Assembly: GCA_039881045.1 (NCBI GenBank)
Contig: JAYWVB010000071.1
Location: 1-64,000 of the forward strand
DNA from: Chaetomium olivaceum
Taxonomy: Eukaryota; Ascomycota; Sordariomycetes; Sordariales; Chaetomiaceae
Direction of reading: 5' to 3'
Length of the DNA: 64,000 nt
Part shown: positions 46,366-59,206 of the stretch, one piece after another
How positions within the stretch are numbered: the stretch's first letter is position 1
How the letters are laid out: each line of letters opens with the position of its first letter
Translations under genes and position numbers: made by a program
The notes under the pieces: generated by a model
Told to the model about the DNA's origin: nothing
Database searches by the model: none
The model's input: only the letters and a program-made list of their open reading frames with translations

Positions 46366-49300
46366 CTACGCCGCACTCGCTCCTCCCTCCCCAGACCCAG
46401 ACCACCCCCCACCCCCCTTCTTCTCCACCACGCCCGCATCCACCGTCGGCGCGGCAGGCAACTGCACGCCCTTGACCGTCCACTCCATGCCCACATACCC
46501 ATCACTCAAAACCATGACATCCACCTGCCTCCCCTCCTTGCCTCCCTCGCCAGCAGTATCAGGCACCTTGACAACCGCCCTCGCGGTAGGCCTTTCACCC
46601 ACCTCCACCACGGCCCTCCGCCCGTCCGTCCCAGCTTTGTTATTCCCCGGCCGCCACCCGACCCCTTCACGCCGAGCACCTCGTCGCGCGCAAAGTCGCC
46701 GACGACGACAAACCACCCTTCGGTCTGCGGCTTGGGAAAGCGCGGCGCATACATGCGCGCCTCGCGCTCCGTGACGGGGTTGAGACGCCGCAGGTTGACC
46801 GTCACCGAGCCTGTCTTGACGTCGTCCACCGAGACGTTCAGCTTGGGGAGGGATGGGGCGGCTTTGTTGTTGTTGTTGTGGGTGCGCCGGTTTTGGGAGT
46901 TCGGGTTGCGGGCGGGTTTTTGGGGTTGGATTTGCTTAGGGGGGTATTTGGCGATTTCGCTGCGGGGGCCCGTTGGGATTTCCTGGATCGATGGTGGTTC
47001 TGATTCGGACTCGGCGGCTGCGCCGATGAGCATGGAATCGGGCTTCTCATCAGGCCATTGGGCGGATTTGACACACTGCATGAGGCGGATGAACTGGAGC
47101 ATCGAGCTAAGGTAGCCCAGCTCGGCCATTACATCGATGCTCGCCTGGATGATACGGATCGCTTGATCAAGCACGCTTGTTTGGTCGCCGACGTAGTCTG
47201 TGATGGGCAAGGTAATGCGTGACATGTGCGCTTGCAGGAGCAAGAAGGCCTTGACATGGGGGTCCCACATGGGCAGGTCGAAGGCGGTGCCCGGGAAGGT
47301 GAGGTTGCGGGACAGTTCGGCGTTGATGAGGTCTTCGTTGTGACGGACTGGAAGCTCGTCGTACTCTGTTGCAATGCACATCCATGAGAGGGCGTCGAGG
47401 AACGAAGCTTGAGGCTTAGCCTTTTGTACGAGCTGGCGGATAGTTTTATGAGAGAGATAGTAGTAACTCATGATCTTGCCAAGGGGCGTCGGGTCGATGT
47501 CGCCGTTGGGATAAACCTCAACGCACTTGGAGTCAGTCAACTCGGTCAGCGAGGAATCAACCATGGCTATCATGAACTCGTTGGCTGCCTGTTGCGCGGT
47601 AGTTGAGTTGTGTTCCTCGGCTGAGATTTGTAGGCCGTAGTAGGACGGGTTTTTGTGTAGACGGCGGAAGAAAAAGGTCCATGTCAGGTAGTCGAGAGCG
47701 TCCTGCTTTGTGATAATGGTCTCGGCACAGATTTCGGCACACAAATGGTTGTCGAGCACCGTGTGAAGCGAGGACTCGACCGGGAAGCCCGTGTGCAGAA
47801 AGTGTTTGTAGAAATCCTTCTTCGAGTCTTGCGTGAAAATGCGGGCCACACCCGAGTTGTCGAATTGCGGACGGCCGGCACGGCCCAGCATCTGCAGCAC
47901 ATCGGTCAAGTCCATGTCCTTGTAAGCCTCAATTTTGGCATCGTAGTACTGCGTGCCCTTGACGACGACGAGATGAGCTGGCAAGTTGACACCCCAGGCA
48001 AGCGTGCTGGTGGCAATGAGGATCTGAATCTTGTTGTTCAGAAAGAGCTCCTCAGCCAACTGACGATCCGACTCAACTAGACCAGCGTGATGCAGGCCAA
48101 TCCCAAAGCTGATCGCTTCCTTGAGTGCCTCGTCCTTGACACGCGAGAGGTTCAGCTGGAGATCGTCCTCGTCCATGCTGAGGAAACGCCTCGGATTGTC
48201 CTCCATGCCGCAGAGGTTGATAAGGTCCTTGGCGGTAAGGCGAGTTTGACGACGAGACGGGACAAAAACAATCACGGGCTTGTCAGGGCTGTGGTTCAGA
48301 ACCGCCAGGAAGGTCGGTCGATTCATGGACTGCATCAACGGGCAGAAACCCCTGACTTCGGGGAAGCCGTCGATGTAGAGCTCCAGCGGTACGGGGCGGA
48401 CTGAGTGCCGGAAATTGAACAGACCCTCGTCCTTGACGCCCAGCCAGTTGCCTAGATCAGTAGCGTTGGCGCACGCCGTCGACATGCCCAAAAGGCGGAC
48501 AGAGTTCTTGGTGGACGACGCAATGTAGTTCATGCGGGACACAATGATCTCCAAAATCGGGCCACGGTCTCCAGCCAACAGGTGAATCTCGTCAATAATG
48601 ACAAGACTCACCTTCCGGACATAGCCTCTGGTTTGCCAACTACGCGAGATACCATCCCACTTCTCTGGTGTAGTGATGATGATGTCCGCATCCTGAATTG
48701 TCCGCGTATCTGGTGTGTTGTCACCCGTTAACTCGACCAGCTTCAGGCCGAGCGGTTTGGCAAGGCGAGCCCCCCAGTCTTTGACACGCTCGCGCACCAG
48801 CGCTTTCATCGGTGCGATGTACACAACCTTGGAGCCGGGCCGCTCGCGGAACGCCCACCACATTGCCAGCTCCGCAGCGACAGTTTTGCCACTGCCTGTC
48901 GGTGAACCGAGAAGTACGTTGGCTGGGCGATGATACAGCGTGTGAAATAGCTGGGTTTGCATGGGATTGAAGAACTGGAAGCGCTGAGCATAGATTTCTT
49001 CTAGTGCCTGGTTCTTGAGCGCCGATATTGGTAGTGGTTGGAGGTTCAAGAGATCCGTGTAGACGCTCTCCGTGTCGGGCCGGATAAGGTGTTGGAAGGA
49101 GACAGCCGTCACTGTTTCGGCGCCGAGCCAGCGGTCAGAGACAGCTCTCACATAGATTTGATCCGGGAGTGGGTCGGAAAGCGGGATGGTGAAATTGAGT
49201 TCATGATCATCGTAGAGCTTCCTCCTGTTAAGAAGGAAGAACTCGTGATGGTAGATCTCGGACGAGTCCGAGTTCTCAACCCAAATGTAATACGACTCGG

Positions 49301-52300
49301 ACGTCCCATGGAGGTGGTCATTCCAGCGGAAGTCGGGTGTGACATAGAGTTTAATCCTCAGAACATCGCGGTTTAGGGGCGCGATCTCAGCCTCGACACT
49401 CAACGTCGGGAAATTATCGAGCAGCTTCGCAATCTTGGTGCCCATCTTGTAGTTGTTGACCAAATTCCCAATCTCCGCTGGTTCCATCTCCCTCATAGAC
49501 TCGATAGACAAGGAGTCTTTCACATCGAGGTTGCTCAGAACGGGTTTCGGGAGGTCGAACTGATGGAAGGGGTGCTGGAACGCCCATAGACGCTTCTCAA
49601 TGGACTTGGCCATGGTCAACAACACCAGGCACTGGTAGCCCCATCGCCGGTTAAGCGCAATCATAAACAGTGCCCTGCAAATACGGCCAGCTTGCTGAGC
49701 GACGTAATTCAGATCATTCGTCAGCGCGAAGTCTTCCGGTTGCCCTCGTGAAATGTAGGACTGCAGCAAGATATTGGTTTTTGTTTGCGCCTGATCAATC
49801 CCGCCCTTGATCTCGTAGGGAACAAAATGAGAATTCTTCCTCATGTTGGTCAGCTCGTCGGCCTCGTTATTCCTCGACTGGATGTTGTCGAACTCGCCGC
49901 TCATAGCGATCATCATCAGGATGTCCCTTTCCTCGGACGTGGGCTTCATGAGCGAGTTGAAAATCTGTATGCTGGTATGTTGGATGTAGTATTGGCTAGC
50001 AATCCGACCAATATCTTTGCTGCGCAGTTCCTCGGTACGCTCGTTGAAGATGATCATCTGGCTCTGTTGGAGCGTCCTTGCCGCTTGAATGACCAACTCG
50101 CGTCGTCTCATAGTCAGAGAGGGGTCATCATGAAACTTGTCCCACTCGATACCATAGGCCATCGGGTTCCGCTTCATGCGGACATAAAGGTACGAGTATC
50201 CGATCCAATTCACGGCGTCGGTTACCGAGTTGACCGTGCCCAGAGCAATCTCGGCATTCAGGTTGTCGACAAGTTTAGCTGAGAACCTAGACTCGATAGG
50301 AAGCTGATCCGTCACAGCCGTGAGATAATAAGAGAGCTTGTCATGAGTGGTGCAAATCATGCCAATGCCGGTATCCTCGAACTGTGGACGACCAGCACGG
50401 CCAAAGATTTGCAGCACATCAAGGATCCCGAGATCAACAAACTTGCCGTCCTGGGCGCTATACACCTGTGTCCCCTTGATGACAACCGCTGCGGCTGGCA
50501 AGTTGACACCCCAGGCCAGCGTGGCCGTACAGCAGAGAACCTTGATGACGCCCTCCGAAAACAGGCGCTCTACAAGGTTTCTGTCAGACCGAGCCATACC
50601 GGCGTGATGGATACCCAAACCCTTGGGTATAAGATCCCGGAGTTCACGAGCTTTAGTTGACCTGACGTCTTTCATCGCCATCTCGAACTTTTCGTGGTTG
50701 CTGGGGTCAAAAAGACCAACACAACAGCACGTCGATGGCCTTCTCGTGGAGCATCTTGGCGGTTCCCTGGGTGTCTCGCCGCGAGTGGACGAAGACCATG
50801 ACCTGATGGTCCCGCCCCAACATCTCGCGCACCTTCTCGAACGTCACTTGGTCGATGTTGTCCCGGGATTGTTTGCTGTTCGGCTTGCCCTTGACACCGA
50901 TGAAGTGCTGCTCGAGCGGCACTGGTCTGAATGAAGCGTCAAAATAGAACAGGCCGGCCTTCTTGTTAACGCCCAGGAACTCGGCTACATCGATGTAGTT
51001 CGGTAGCGTAGCACTGAGGCCAACGATGCGGATCAGAGATTGAGTGCTCTCGACCTGTCGCTGCGTCCGGGCCACCAGAGACTCGAGCACGGCACCTCTC
51101 TCGTCGTGGAGCATGTGCACCTCGTCGATGATAAGCAGTCGCACCTTTTGCACCAGTTCTGTGTCTCCAGTCCCCTTTCTTGTCACAACGTCCCATTTCT
51201 CGGGTGTTGTGACAATGACCTGTGTCTGGACGATCTCAGACTTCGTCAGGTGCATATCGCCCGTGTACTCGCGGCAACGCAACCCGAGCCATGCTAACCG
51301 CTTGCTGAGCTTCCCAGTAATTTCAGCTGCCAGCGCTTTCATGGGCGCAACATAGACAATCTTGAACTCCTCTGCCTGTACGGCAAAGTCGGTGGTCGAG
51401 TGGTTTTCGAAGGGACTGGGTGTCAAGTACTGGCCGATGGTGTGTAGAATCGTCAACATGGCTGCGTCTGTTTTGCCCGCACCTGTCGGGGCGCAGATGA
51501 GCATGTTCTCGCTTGTCCTGTAGGCCACCGGATACACTAAGCTCTGCATGCGGTTGAGCGTCTTGTACCCCTTGAAGGTGTTCCTGCACAACCCGTCCAT
51601 CTCGGAAATATTCACGAGTCTCTGACCGGGCCAGAGCGTGCCCGGATTCCCTGCGGGGATCGCATACTCCTCATATTTCTCAAATTCCAGCCTCTGGCTG
51701 CCAACAGGCAGCTTGTATTTGGCGCCAGTGTGACTCAGGGTGTTGCCGGCTTTATACGTTTTGTAGACATGCGGGTAGTCCTCCTCCGTTTCGCGCGCGG
51801 CGGCCAGAGGGGCAGATTTGTGTTCAGCGTTCTTCCGCCGGAGTGCCTCTCGCCTTTGAGCCTTGGTCAGCAGCTTTGGAGCCTGGCCGGTTTCCTCATC
51901 ACGCAGGCTCTCCGATGCCACCGAGGCGACGATCTCGAACTTGTGGGTGACCAGGTCGATGATGAAGTCCAGGTCGTCGAACCCCACCAAATCTGTTAAT
52001 GATGACTGGAGTTCACCCTCCGGCCTGCTGGTGCCTAGGATATCCATGATCTGGCCCTGCAAGGCGCTGGGCGTGAGACCAGACTTTCGCGAGGAGATAT
52101 CGGCACATCTTGCCGCCAGCCAGTAAGCGTCAAAGGCGCCGGAAGTCTCCCCCTCAACGCCATCGAACAAATCGCCGCTGTCAAAGTCGATCTCGTCCAG
52201 CTCGTCATCCGAGATAAAGTCCCAGACATCCCGCGGACCATCCCTGGGCTCATATACATTGTCGATCTCATCGTCGTCCCAGTCGAGCTCATCTGCGTCT

Positions 52301-52410
52301 TCATGACTCTGGGTACTTGGCAGCCCTGCAATAGCAGCCTTCATGGCTTCTGCCTGGGCGCGCCATTCTGTGATGGTCGAGCAGCCCCCTGGTGGTGCTG
52401 ACCCCGCCAT
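46366..52410 (-). CDS. slh1: Tandem Ski2-like helicase Slh1/ASCC3 (ribosome quality control)
   Basis: About 2014 aa without introns, matching Slh1 (about 1970) rather than Brr2 (about 2160). Slh1 is the helicase of the RQT complex that splits stalled, ubiquitinated ribosomes. Cassette 1: MLICAPTGAGKTDAAMLT, VYVAPMKALAAE, IIDEVHMLHDERG, GLSATLPNY, FVHSRRDT, GIHHAGMARSDR, TLAWGVNLPA, GRAGRPQ, then a first Sec63 region. Cassette 2: VLLGSPTGSGKTVAAEL, YIAPMKALVRER, IIDEIHLLAGDRG, FVPSRRQTR, GLHHAGLVESDR, QMLGRAGRPQFD, then the second Sec63 domain to the C-terminus. Both Walker A and DExH boxes look intact. Frame breaks: about 50718-50730 (joins HEKAID to LFDPSNHEKFEMAM) and the C4 run at 46662-46665 (joins DEVLGVK to GWRPGNNKAG, giving the correct Sec63 end GYVGMEWTVKGVQLP). 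The Met at 52410 begins MAGSAPPGG. Confidence 0.93.
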
Positions 52411-53793
52411 TGTCGTGGCTTGTGTTGTGTGTGGGGTTGGGCTGATATTGCTTGATGGCGGTGGAATTTTAGAGATGACCGGTGTTAAAATCGTAAATGC
52501 ACTAAATTCAGGCGCTAAAGTGAGATATCGCAATGCAATTTTTCCAAGTTGATCACCTCCGAGAGGAAGGTACCTTGCCCAGGTACTTGTAGTCCTCACG
52601 ACAAGAGCTGACTGTGAATGATTGAGCGACCGCAGAGCTGCCCCCGTTTGACTCAGCCCGGGGAATGCAGCGGGCCGCTGGGTGACATTTCAGTGGATTT
52701 CACAAGAACGCCCCACAATATATCGAAACCACCAAAGTACGAAGGACACTTGAATGCGCTAGGAAAAAGACTATGATTATTCTCAAGCATAAGTCGGAAC
52801 TATCATAGTTGGTGTACGGAGTGGAAGGATAGGCACCAGGACTAGCCTTACTCCGAGACATGTCCCCGAACTGGTTCCGTGTGGAAGGCGGCGAGAGTCG
52901 GAAACAAAACGTTATACATACCGTACCTGACTTTTCAGTTACATAAGGCACCCAGCAAGCGTTCAATAACCCCCTTGAAGGTTGCTCCGAGGAAGGGAAA
53001 AGAATGAGACTCAGAGTGGACATACACCAAAAGCCTGTCTATATCACCACATATCACAGCACTCCAGAGGTAGCTTTCAGAAATAATGTATTAGTGCCAA
53101 ACGTCCATACAAAAGAAAAGCCCCAAACTCCATGCCCAGAATATTGCTCCTGGCTCCCGGCTCCCGGCTCCCCGTTCTCCGCACCCTCCACTCTACCCTG
53201 CTGCCTTGCCCCCCGATGGCTTGCCTGCTCGCTTGTCCCCTTTCTCCACCGGCCAAATCGAGAGATGCCTCTCTGCAAACAACAAAACCGACCCAGACGA
53301 GACGAAAAGAGGCTGTGCAAATGGAACCAAAAAGCAGGCAAGCGCAAATCGGCCATCCCCATCCACAGCTCTAAGCCATTTCCCCTCACTCTAATGCAGC
53401 CGGGCGTCGTCTGTCACTCACCCCCTACCCGCACCCTCTCCATCCCCTCCTCCCTCTCGGTTTCCAGGGTGCCGCGCCGTGCTGAGATATCGTAGAACCC
53501 CCTCGCCAGCCGTGTTGAGATCATGATGGTAATACGACTAGTTGGAATTCAGGAATCGAGATCGTTGCATGCGTATCTCCGTAGCGGGGCGTAGGTCGAG
53601 AAAAGCGATTCCGGAACGGTCGTCTGCACATCGGGTAAAAAGGGGTTCCGGGAATACCGCTTTCCGAGATCATGATGGTTTGTCATAAAGATTTCGTGAC
53701 GTGTGCGTGCCATGCCATACCGCTCGGAGGTACTCCCAAACCAACCAACCAACCCTGGTTTGTTCCCTTCTTCCCACCTCCCCGTCAGACCGC
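52411..53793. other. Intergenic region between slh1 and sec4
   Basis: About 1.4 kb between two minus-strand genes: slh1 promoter and sec4 3' region. A short GGCTCCC run lies at 53152-53172. No gene seen. Confidence 0.6.
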
Positions 53794-54583
53794 CTAGCAG
53801 CACTTCCCACCGCTACCGGCCCGCTCTGCTCACCGACATTCACCGCCGGCCCAGAGCCCGCCTGGTCTGGTTTGGATGTGTCGATGATGCGCTTCTTGAT
53901 GTCGGCGGCGAGACTGTAGAAGGCCTTGTCAATGTTGTTGTTGGTCTTGGCCGAAACCTCAAGGAACGGGATGCCGAGCTCGTCAGCCAGTTGCTGGCCC
54001 CGCTCTGTCGACACCACCCGCTTCTCCTCCCAGTCGCACTTGTTGCCGATCAGGATCTTGTTCACGCCTTCTGTCGCGTGCTGCTCCACATTGGCGAACC
54101 ATGTGCGGATGTCTGTTTGAGGAAGGGCGGTCAGTTAACATCTCTCAATATTGGCAGGTAGTTTGGGTTTGGGGCAACGCACTGTTGAATGACCTCTCAT
54201 CGGTGACGTCGTATACCAGCAGGATCCCCATGGCGCCCCTGTAGTATGCTGTCGTGATGGTTCGGAACCGCTCCTGCCCGGCTGTGTCCCAAATCTGGAG
54301 TTTTACCCGCTTGCCATCAAGCTCGATCGTCCGGATCTTGAAGTCGATACCGATGGTCGTAATGAAGGAGGGTGTGAAGGAGTCCTCGCTAAAGCGTAGA
54401 AGGCAGCATGACTTGCCCACGCCCGAGTCTCCGATCAGCAGTAGCTTGATCTGTTGGCACCGCCGGTGTTAGTATTCGTGACCACATCGTGCGGGGCATG
54501 TCCAAGGTGGTGGATCGATGATCGAGAGGCACCGGAGAGGGGATGTTTACCAAAAAATCGTAGTTTCTGTTGCTCGACGACAT
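53794..54583 (-). CDS. sec4: Rab GTPase Sec4/Ypt2 (Rab8 family)
   Basis: Drives post-Golgi vesicles to the plasma membrane; in hyphae this is apical secretion. Exons: 54551-54583 (MSSSNRNYDFL), 54183-54450 and 53794-54112, with introns of 100 and 70 nt. G motifs: GDSGVGKSCCLLRF (P-loop), TIGIDFKIRTIELDGKRVKLQIWDTAGQERFRTIT (switches, WDTAGQE), GNKCDWEEKR (NKxD), VSAKTNNNI (SAK). FNNIRTWFANVEQHA and TTIGIDFK are typical of the Sec4/Rab8 branch. The reading frame slips near 53800-53812: one base restored gives GGKCC-stop, the double-Cys prenylation site; read as printed the protein would run on and lose it. Confidence 0.94.
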
Positions 54584-55824
54584 TATGGCGGCTGTAAGGG
54601 TTCGCACCGGCTTCGGGACGGTTTGTTTCAAGTGTCAGGGGCGGTTCGGTTGAGGGAGCGAAGCGAAATAAGCCCGCGTTAGAGAGGGAACGAGTGATTC
54701 GGTGTGCGGACCGCAATAGGTAGCAGGATCCGGAAGGCGTCCCAGCGAGTTGTGGGTTTCGAGGTGCGACGGAGGCCGAGGCTGATCACAAGTCAGTGAT
54801 ACGGTCCTTCGTCTACTGCGTGCTTTCTGTGCCGCTTTCGGGTACGAATGCGATAGGCAACAGGAAGTTTGGTGATTGTTGCTGCGTGTGGTAAACGGCT
54901 GCTCCCACAATCGAGGTTGAACTTGGATCGGAAACCAGACAATGGCTAGCGACGGAGGAGACGAGAGTTTGGGGACGACGGGACAAGAACGGGGCGGATC
55001 GCCGGGGCCACGGAGCTGACGCACCTGCAGAGGACAGAAGCCTGGAACCAAGGACCAAGGCGCCGGCTGTTTTCCGGTGCCAGGGGTTGTTGAGGAATGA
55101 ATGCCCTCGTTTTAGAGCCGCAAAGATATTCTTGGCTTTTCCGAATCAGTGAACAATCAAAGACAACCGTTGAAATGCGAGAGCGTCAACAAAGTTAACC
55201 CTCGATTGTTGCCGAGGAGGTGAGTCGCAACAGTCGTGTCAGATGCAGAACGTCTCAGGTCTTGGCGCACCAGGGTCCTCCTTGGGTTGGCATCGTTGGA
55301 TGAGACAGAGAGTTGAAGTGGCGCATCCAGGCCCGGCAACAGGCGGGCTTCAGGGTCCGTTGTCAACTGCCCCACATGGACATTCGAACGCCACAACGTG
55401 TCCTCCTGTATTTACCGTACAGCGTACAACCACCAAATGATGGCTGAACTCTGCTCGAGCATTGCTTCAACGATGCTGATTCGGGTTCTACAGATTACGT
55501 TACCCAATAAAGTATTGTATTCTACTGCGCACAGAGGATGAAACCGCCATTTACGCCATTCGGAAAACAATGTGTTGAACGATGGAGGGTGGCGCTCAGT
55601 GTATCACGTCGATCATTTCGTCGCCCCTTTCCCTTTTCCCCTTTCAGAGCGAGTTGCACAATCCCACTCTTGGTGGCTTCAATCGTAACCTATGCGCCTA
55701 CCATGCGTTGAAAATGCTACATACACCGTTGTACCCAATGCTGTCGTCCAAAATGTTTTTCCGCTGGGCCGAGATCATAGTCACATAGGCACATAGGCTT
55801 CCCGTTTGGCCTCACCCTAAGCCC
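54584..55824. other. Intergenic region between sec4 and nca2
   Basis: About 1.2 kb: sec4 promoter and nca2 3' end. I see no gene, RNA or repeat in it. Confidence 0.6.
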
Positions 55825-58001
55825 CTATTTCATCCCACCCAACCACTCGGCGTAGGCCCATCGGATCCTCTCTAGCGCCTTCATCTGCACCTGGATTCCC
55901 TTAAGGTTGGCCAGCTCCTCTAGGTCCTCGATGAACTCCTTCTCGACGTCACCAGGCAGCACATCGTGTGCCAACCCGCGCAGTACATGAACCTCGCACA
56001 CCAAGAGACCGTGGTCGCGGTACGAGATGATGTTGTTCTGCGAAGTAGTGGCCTCAGACAAGATCCGGTCGATCTTGCGCAGCACCCGAACGCTACGCCT
56101 GACCCGCCGGCCCTGGCGCATGCCTTTGCGGCTGCCAAAGACGGTTCTGAGGTATTGGAATACACCAATAGAAACTGAATCTTATCAGCAAGAGGAAGAA
56201 GGGTGTAGGACACGACAAGACTGAGACATACCGAGAACACCAGGAGTCAACCCGACAAAGCCAAACACCAACTCCTGGCTCTTCAGCAGCGCATCGATGC
56301 CACTAATGGCCACCTCGAGGTCGACCTTGGTTTTTTGCACCTGAATCAGCAACGACCGGACGAGATCCCCCTTGATCGCACCAACGATCGGCCGCCGTAG
56401 GTCCTTTTCGTATGCCTTCAAAACGGGCGTCACATCCCCAGCCTTGACCTTGGACCGGATCTCGCTAATCTCGAGATCGGTAATCGAGGAGTTTCCAACG
56501 GCGACATCGGGGTTATCCATCGCGAACTCGACCACCATTCGCTCGAGGCTATCGCGGTCGGCTTTCAGGCTGTCCCGGCTCATGATGGCGATCTCGCTGT
56601 TGGAGTCGTGCCGGATCGTGCCGATGATCTTGCGGACCGGGTCGATGACCCAATTAAACCAGAAGTCGCGCGCGGTGGCGCCGAAGTCGCGGACCCAGTT
56701 GACGATGTCGTCTTGCCTGTTGATGAGGATGCGTAGGATCGTGGAGGACGAAACGAGGAGGGCGGCGGCCGGGAGCCAGTATCTGACCAGTCTTGACGGG
56801 CGTCCATGCTCATCGGCCAGGTCGGTGATGGCGACGCGGTGGTTGGGTAATCCTCTCTCAAGCAGTCCGAGAAGTCGCCGCGCGAGGACGGTAGGCCGCT
56901 CGGCCGGATGCAAGTCCTCCATGTGGATCGACAGTTCAGGGTCTTCTTCAACCGCCGGCGAACACCTTGTCTTCGAATTCGGAGACGGAGAGGTCCAGGA
57001 ACACGACCGACTGTAGAATCGAATCCATGAGGGCGACGCTCCGCTCCAGCATGCCCTTCCACTCCTCGTTACTAGTCTCCTCGGAGACGCCAAAGTTGAG
57101 CCCCTCGTCCATAAGCACGCCCAGTCCGGTTGCTGTCATTTCCCGGAGTCTGCGCAACTGCTTTTGCTTGTGGCGGGCTTCTGACCGGCCGATGTCCACG
57201 CGAGAGAGGATCTTGCGTTGAATATCAGCGAGCGACCGCTCGGTGACACTTTGCCTAACAATACCATAGAACTGAAGCCAGTGTCTGGAGAGCGAAGGGT
57301 ATAGTGTCCTGAACCCCTTTAACTCGCGGCCGCGGTCACTCCCGTCATGTTGTACCGAAGCAATGTCCTCTGCTTCGGATACATGACCAGGGAGCTCGTC
57401 CCGGTACAGGCGCTGGAAACGATCCAGGCTGTCGGAATACACCTCCCTTGACCATCTCCACATACGCAACGGCGATGTTTGCACAGCATAAACGAAGCTC
57501 GATGGGTAAGAGGTCATCACCTCGTCCCAGTACCAAATGTCATCGCTCAGCGGAATTATTTGGTCGAGGAGGGTGCTCATCAGAAGGCCATATGTCTGTA
57601 CCGTAGCCTTGCCCAGCAGGAGCCACTCGACGTCGGTCTCATACTGGCTCTTCGCCTCGAGAATCTCGACCGAGGGCTGCTCTTCAGTCAGGCCGGATTG
57701 GAGCAGTAACCTCTGGATCCGAGGTGATGACAGATGAGCCCCCGAAACGGAGCCAGATGACAAGGCCTTGATGATGCCGAGGAGCTCATTGAGGCGAGGT
57801 GAAGATAGTGTGGAGGCGTCAGTGGCTTGCAACTCGGCATCGCGGTCCTGCAAATGTGTCAAAGGCACAAGAGAGACGCGGTCAATGCGTGCATCCAGAC
57901 GGCGGACCTGACTACAAGGGGGATATCGGGGGTTAACGATGTTGCTTTTCCAAGCCGGGGAGGCCCTGGGGTGGTGGTACGAACTCGGCCACAATCGACA
58001 T
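55825..58001 (-). CDS. nca2: Mitochondrial ATP synthase control protein Nca2
   Basis: Homologue of yeast Nca2, a mitochondrial membrane protein affecting ATP synthase subunit 6/8 expression. Start at 58001 gives MSIVAEFV, then after one frame slip (about 57978-57986) the long frame QVRRLDARIDRVSLVPL. Core features: YETDVEWLLLGKATVQTYGLLM, DDIWYWDEVMTSYPSSFVYAVQTSPLR, LTxxP-type FVGLTPGVL, a TM-like stretch WLPAAALLVSSSTILRILI and the NWVIDPVRKIIGTIRHD segment. A second slip near 56950 joins DKVFAG to VEEDPELSIHMEDL. Intron 56175-56231 (57 nt) joins GVL to VSIGVFQYLRTVFGS. The C-terminus ends ERIRWAYAEWLGGMK. About 705 aa. Confidence 0.88.
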
Positions 58002-59206
58002 TGTGATATGATGCCCCAACCGAGGTTTCGCAACTCCCGAAGCCAAGGGTTGGGCTGTGCATGCGGGTTAAAAATCAGTTCCCGCCCCTTCAAGAGAGTT
58101 ACGCGTCAAAGTGGCGAGTTGGATGACCCCAGAACACGGAATTCCCAACACTGATGGGCCGATTGTTCGATCAGACCATCTAGTTGGGCCGGGTGCTGCC
58201 AGCTCCGGGCGGCACTTCTAAGGCCAAGAAATTTTGGTGGTTGTGGGTAACTTAGGTATCCGATTATGTTACCAAAGGTCCACGAAAGGTGAGATCATGG
58301 TTGTGGGACAGAAAACGAGGGGAACTGCTGCGTTTTTTCCACAGGACAACTGCGGGGAAATTAAATGTGGAAGGCAATTCCTGTTGGGACACTTTTGAAG
58401 GAAAATTATTTGTTCAAGCGCACGAGGCAAACAACAATCGGTGTCCACGTGGAATGCAAGACTTGGTTGGGCCGTGGCTTCGAAACTTGATTATGATTTC
58501 ATCGCCTTCCTCCAAGGTCTCACTCAGTCAAACCAACTGACGGCAGCTGACCATGCTGTAAATATGGCTTATCCGCATATTTCTTTCGGGCATGCACATT
58601 AAGTAACAAACATCATCTACCTTTGCGTTCGTAACCAAGTCCAATAGGAGGCTAGAGCTGAGATTGTTATCAAGTTGTTTTTGTGTTGGAGATTTGAGAC
58701 TACTCCCGTTAATTACCTAAGCCTTTACACGACCAGAAACACTTCACCCAATTCCTATCCGGGCTGGCTTTGCGGTCAAGTTACAGATACTTGCATAAGC
58801 GCATGAACCTATCCGTTGTTTCGTCTTGGCAGGCACCGGTCAGTCGGAGCTTGAGCGCGGTGTTCAACTGATCTCGGGCGGCCAATGAGCCGGATCCACA
58901 GCCCCACTTGGCGGCATCCGGGAGACGGATCGCTTGGTTCTCAGGTGGGCCGATTCTGGTGCGACTCGCTCAGTGGACCCTTGACTCCCTGATTGCAACC
59001 GCCAGTTAATAAAAATCCATTTCACCCCTGACCGTTTTTTGCTGCTTCTCCTTTCAACTCTTCCAAGTGCAACGGATCATCGACCGACGCGGTGGTCTTT
59101 TCCTTCTTTCCTGCCCGCCTGCCAGCCGTTTGGACCTTCATCTGCGCGCCTTCCTTTTCCCTTTCAACGCCGCCTTTGCGCAACCAGGCTATCGGCACCG
59201 CCCAAG
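58002..59206. promoter_or_regulatory. Divergent region nca2 / erg25
   Basis: 1.2 kb with both promoters. C/T-rich sequence precedes the erg25 start. I looked for a sterol-regulatory TCGTATA-type motif and did not see one. No gene seen. Confidence 0.5.

Noticed and set aside
46366..52410. Brr2 (U5 snRNP helicase) instead of Slh1
   Set aside because: Length and N-terminal region fit Slh1/ASCC3 better; Brr2 is longer with a different N-terminal domain. An alignment would settle it.
57926..57951. 26-nt GTTAAC...TAG segment in nca2 as a micro-intron
   Set aside because: Too short for a spliceosomal intron, and the reading frame passes through it into the conserved QVRRLD start.
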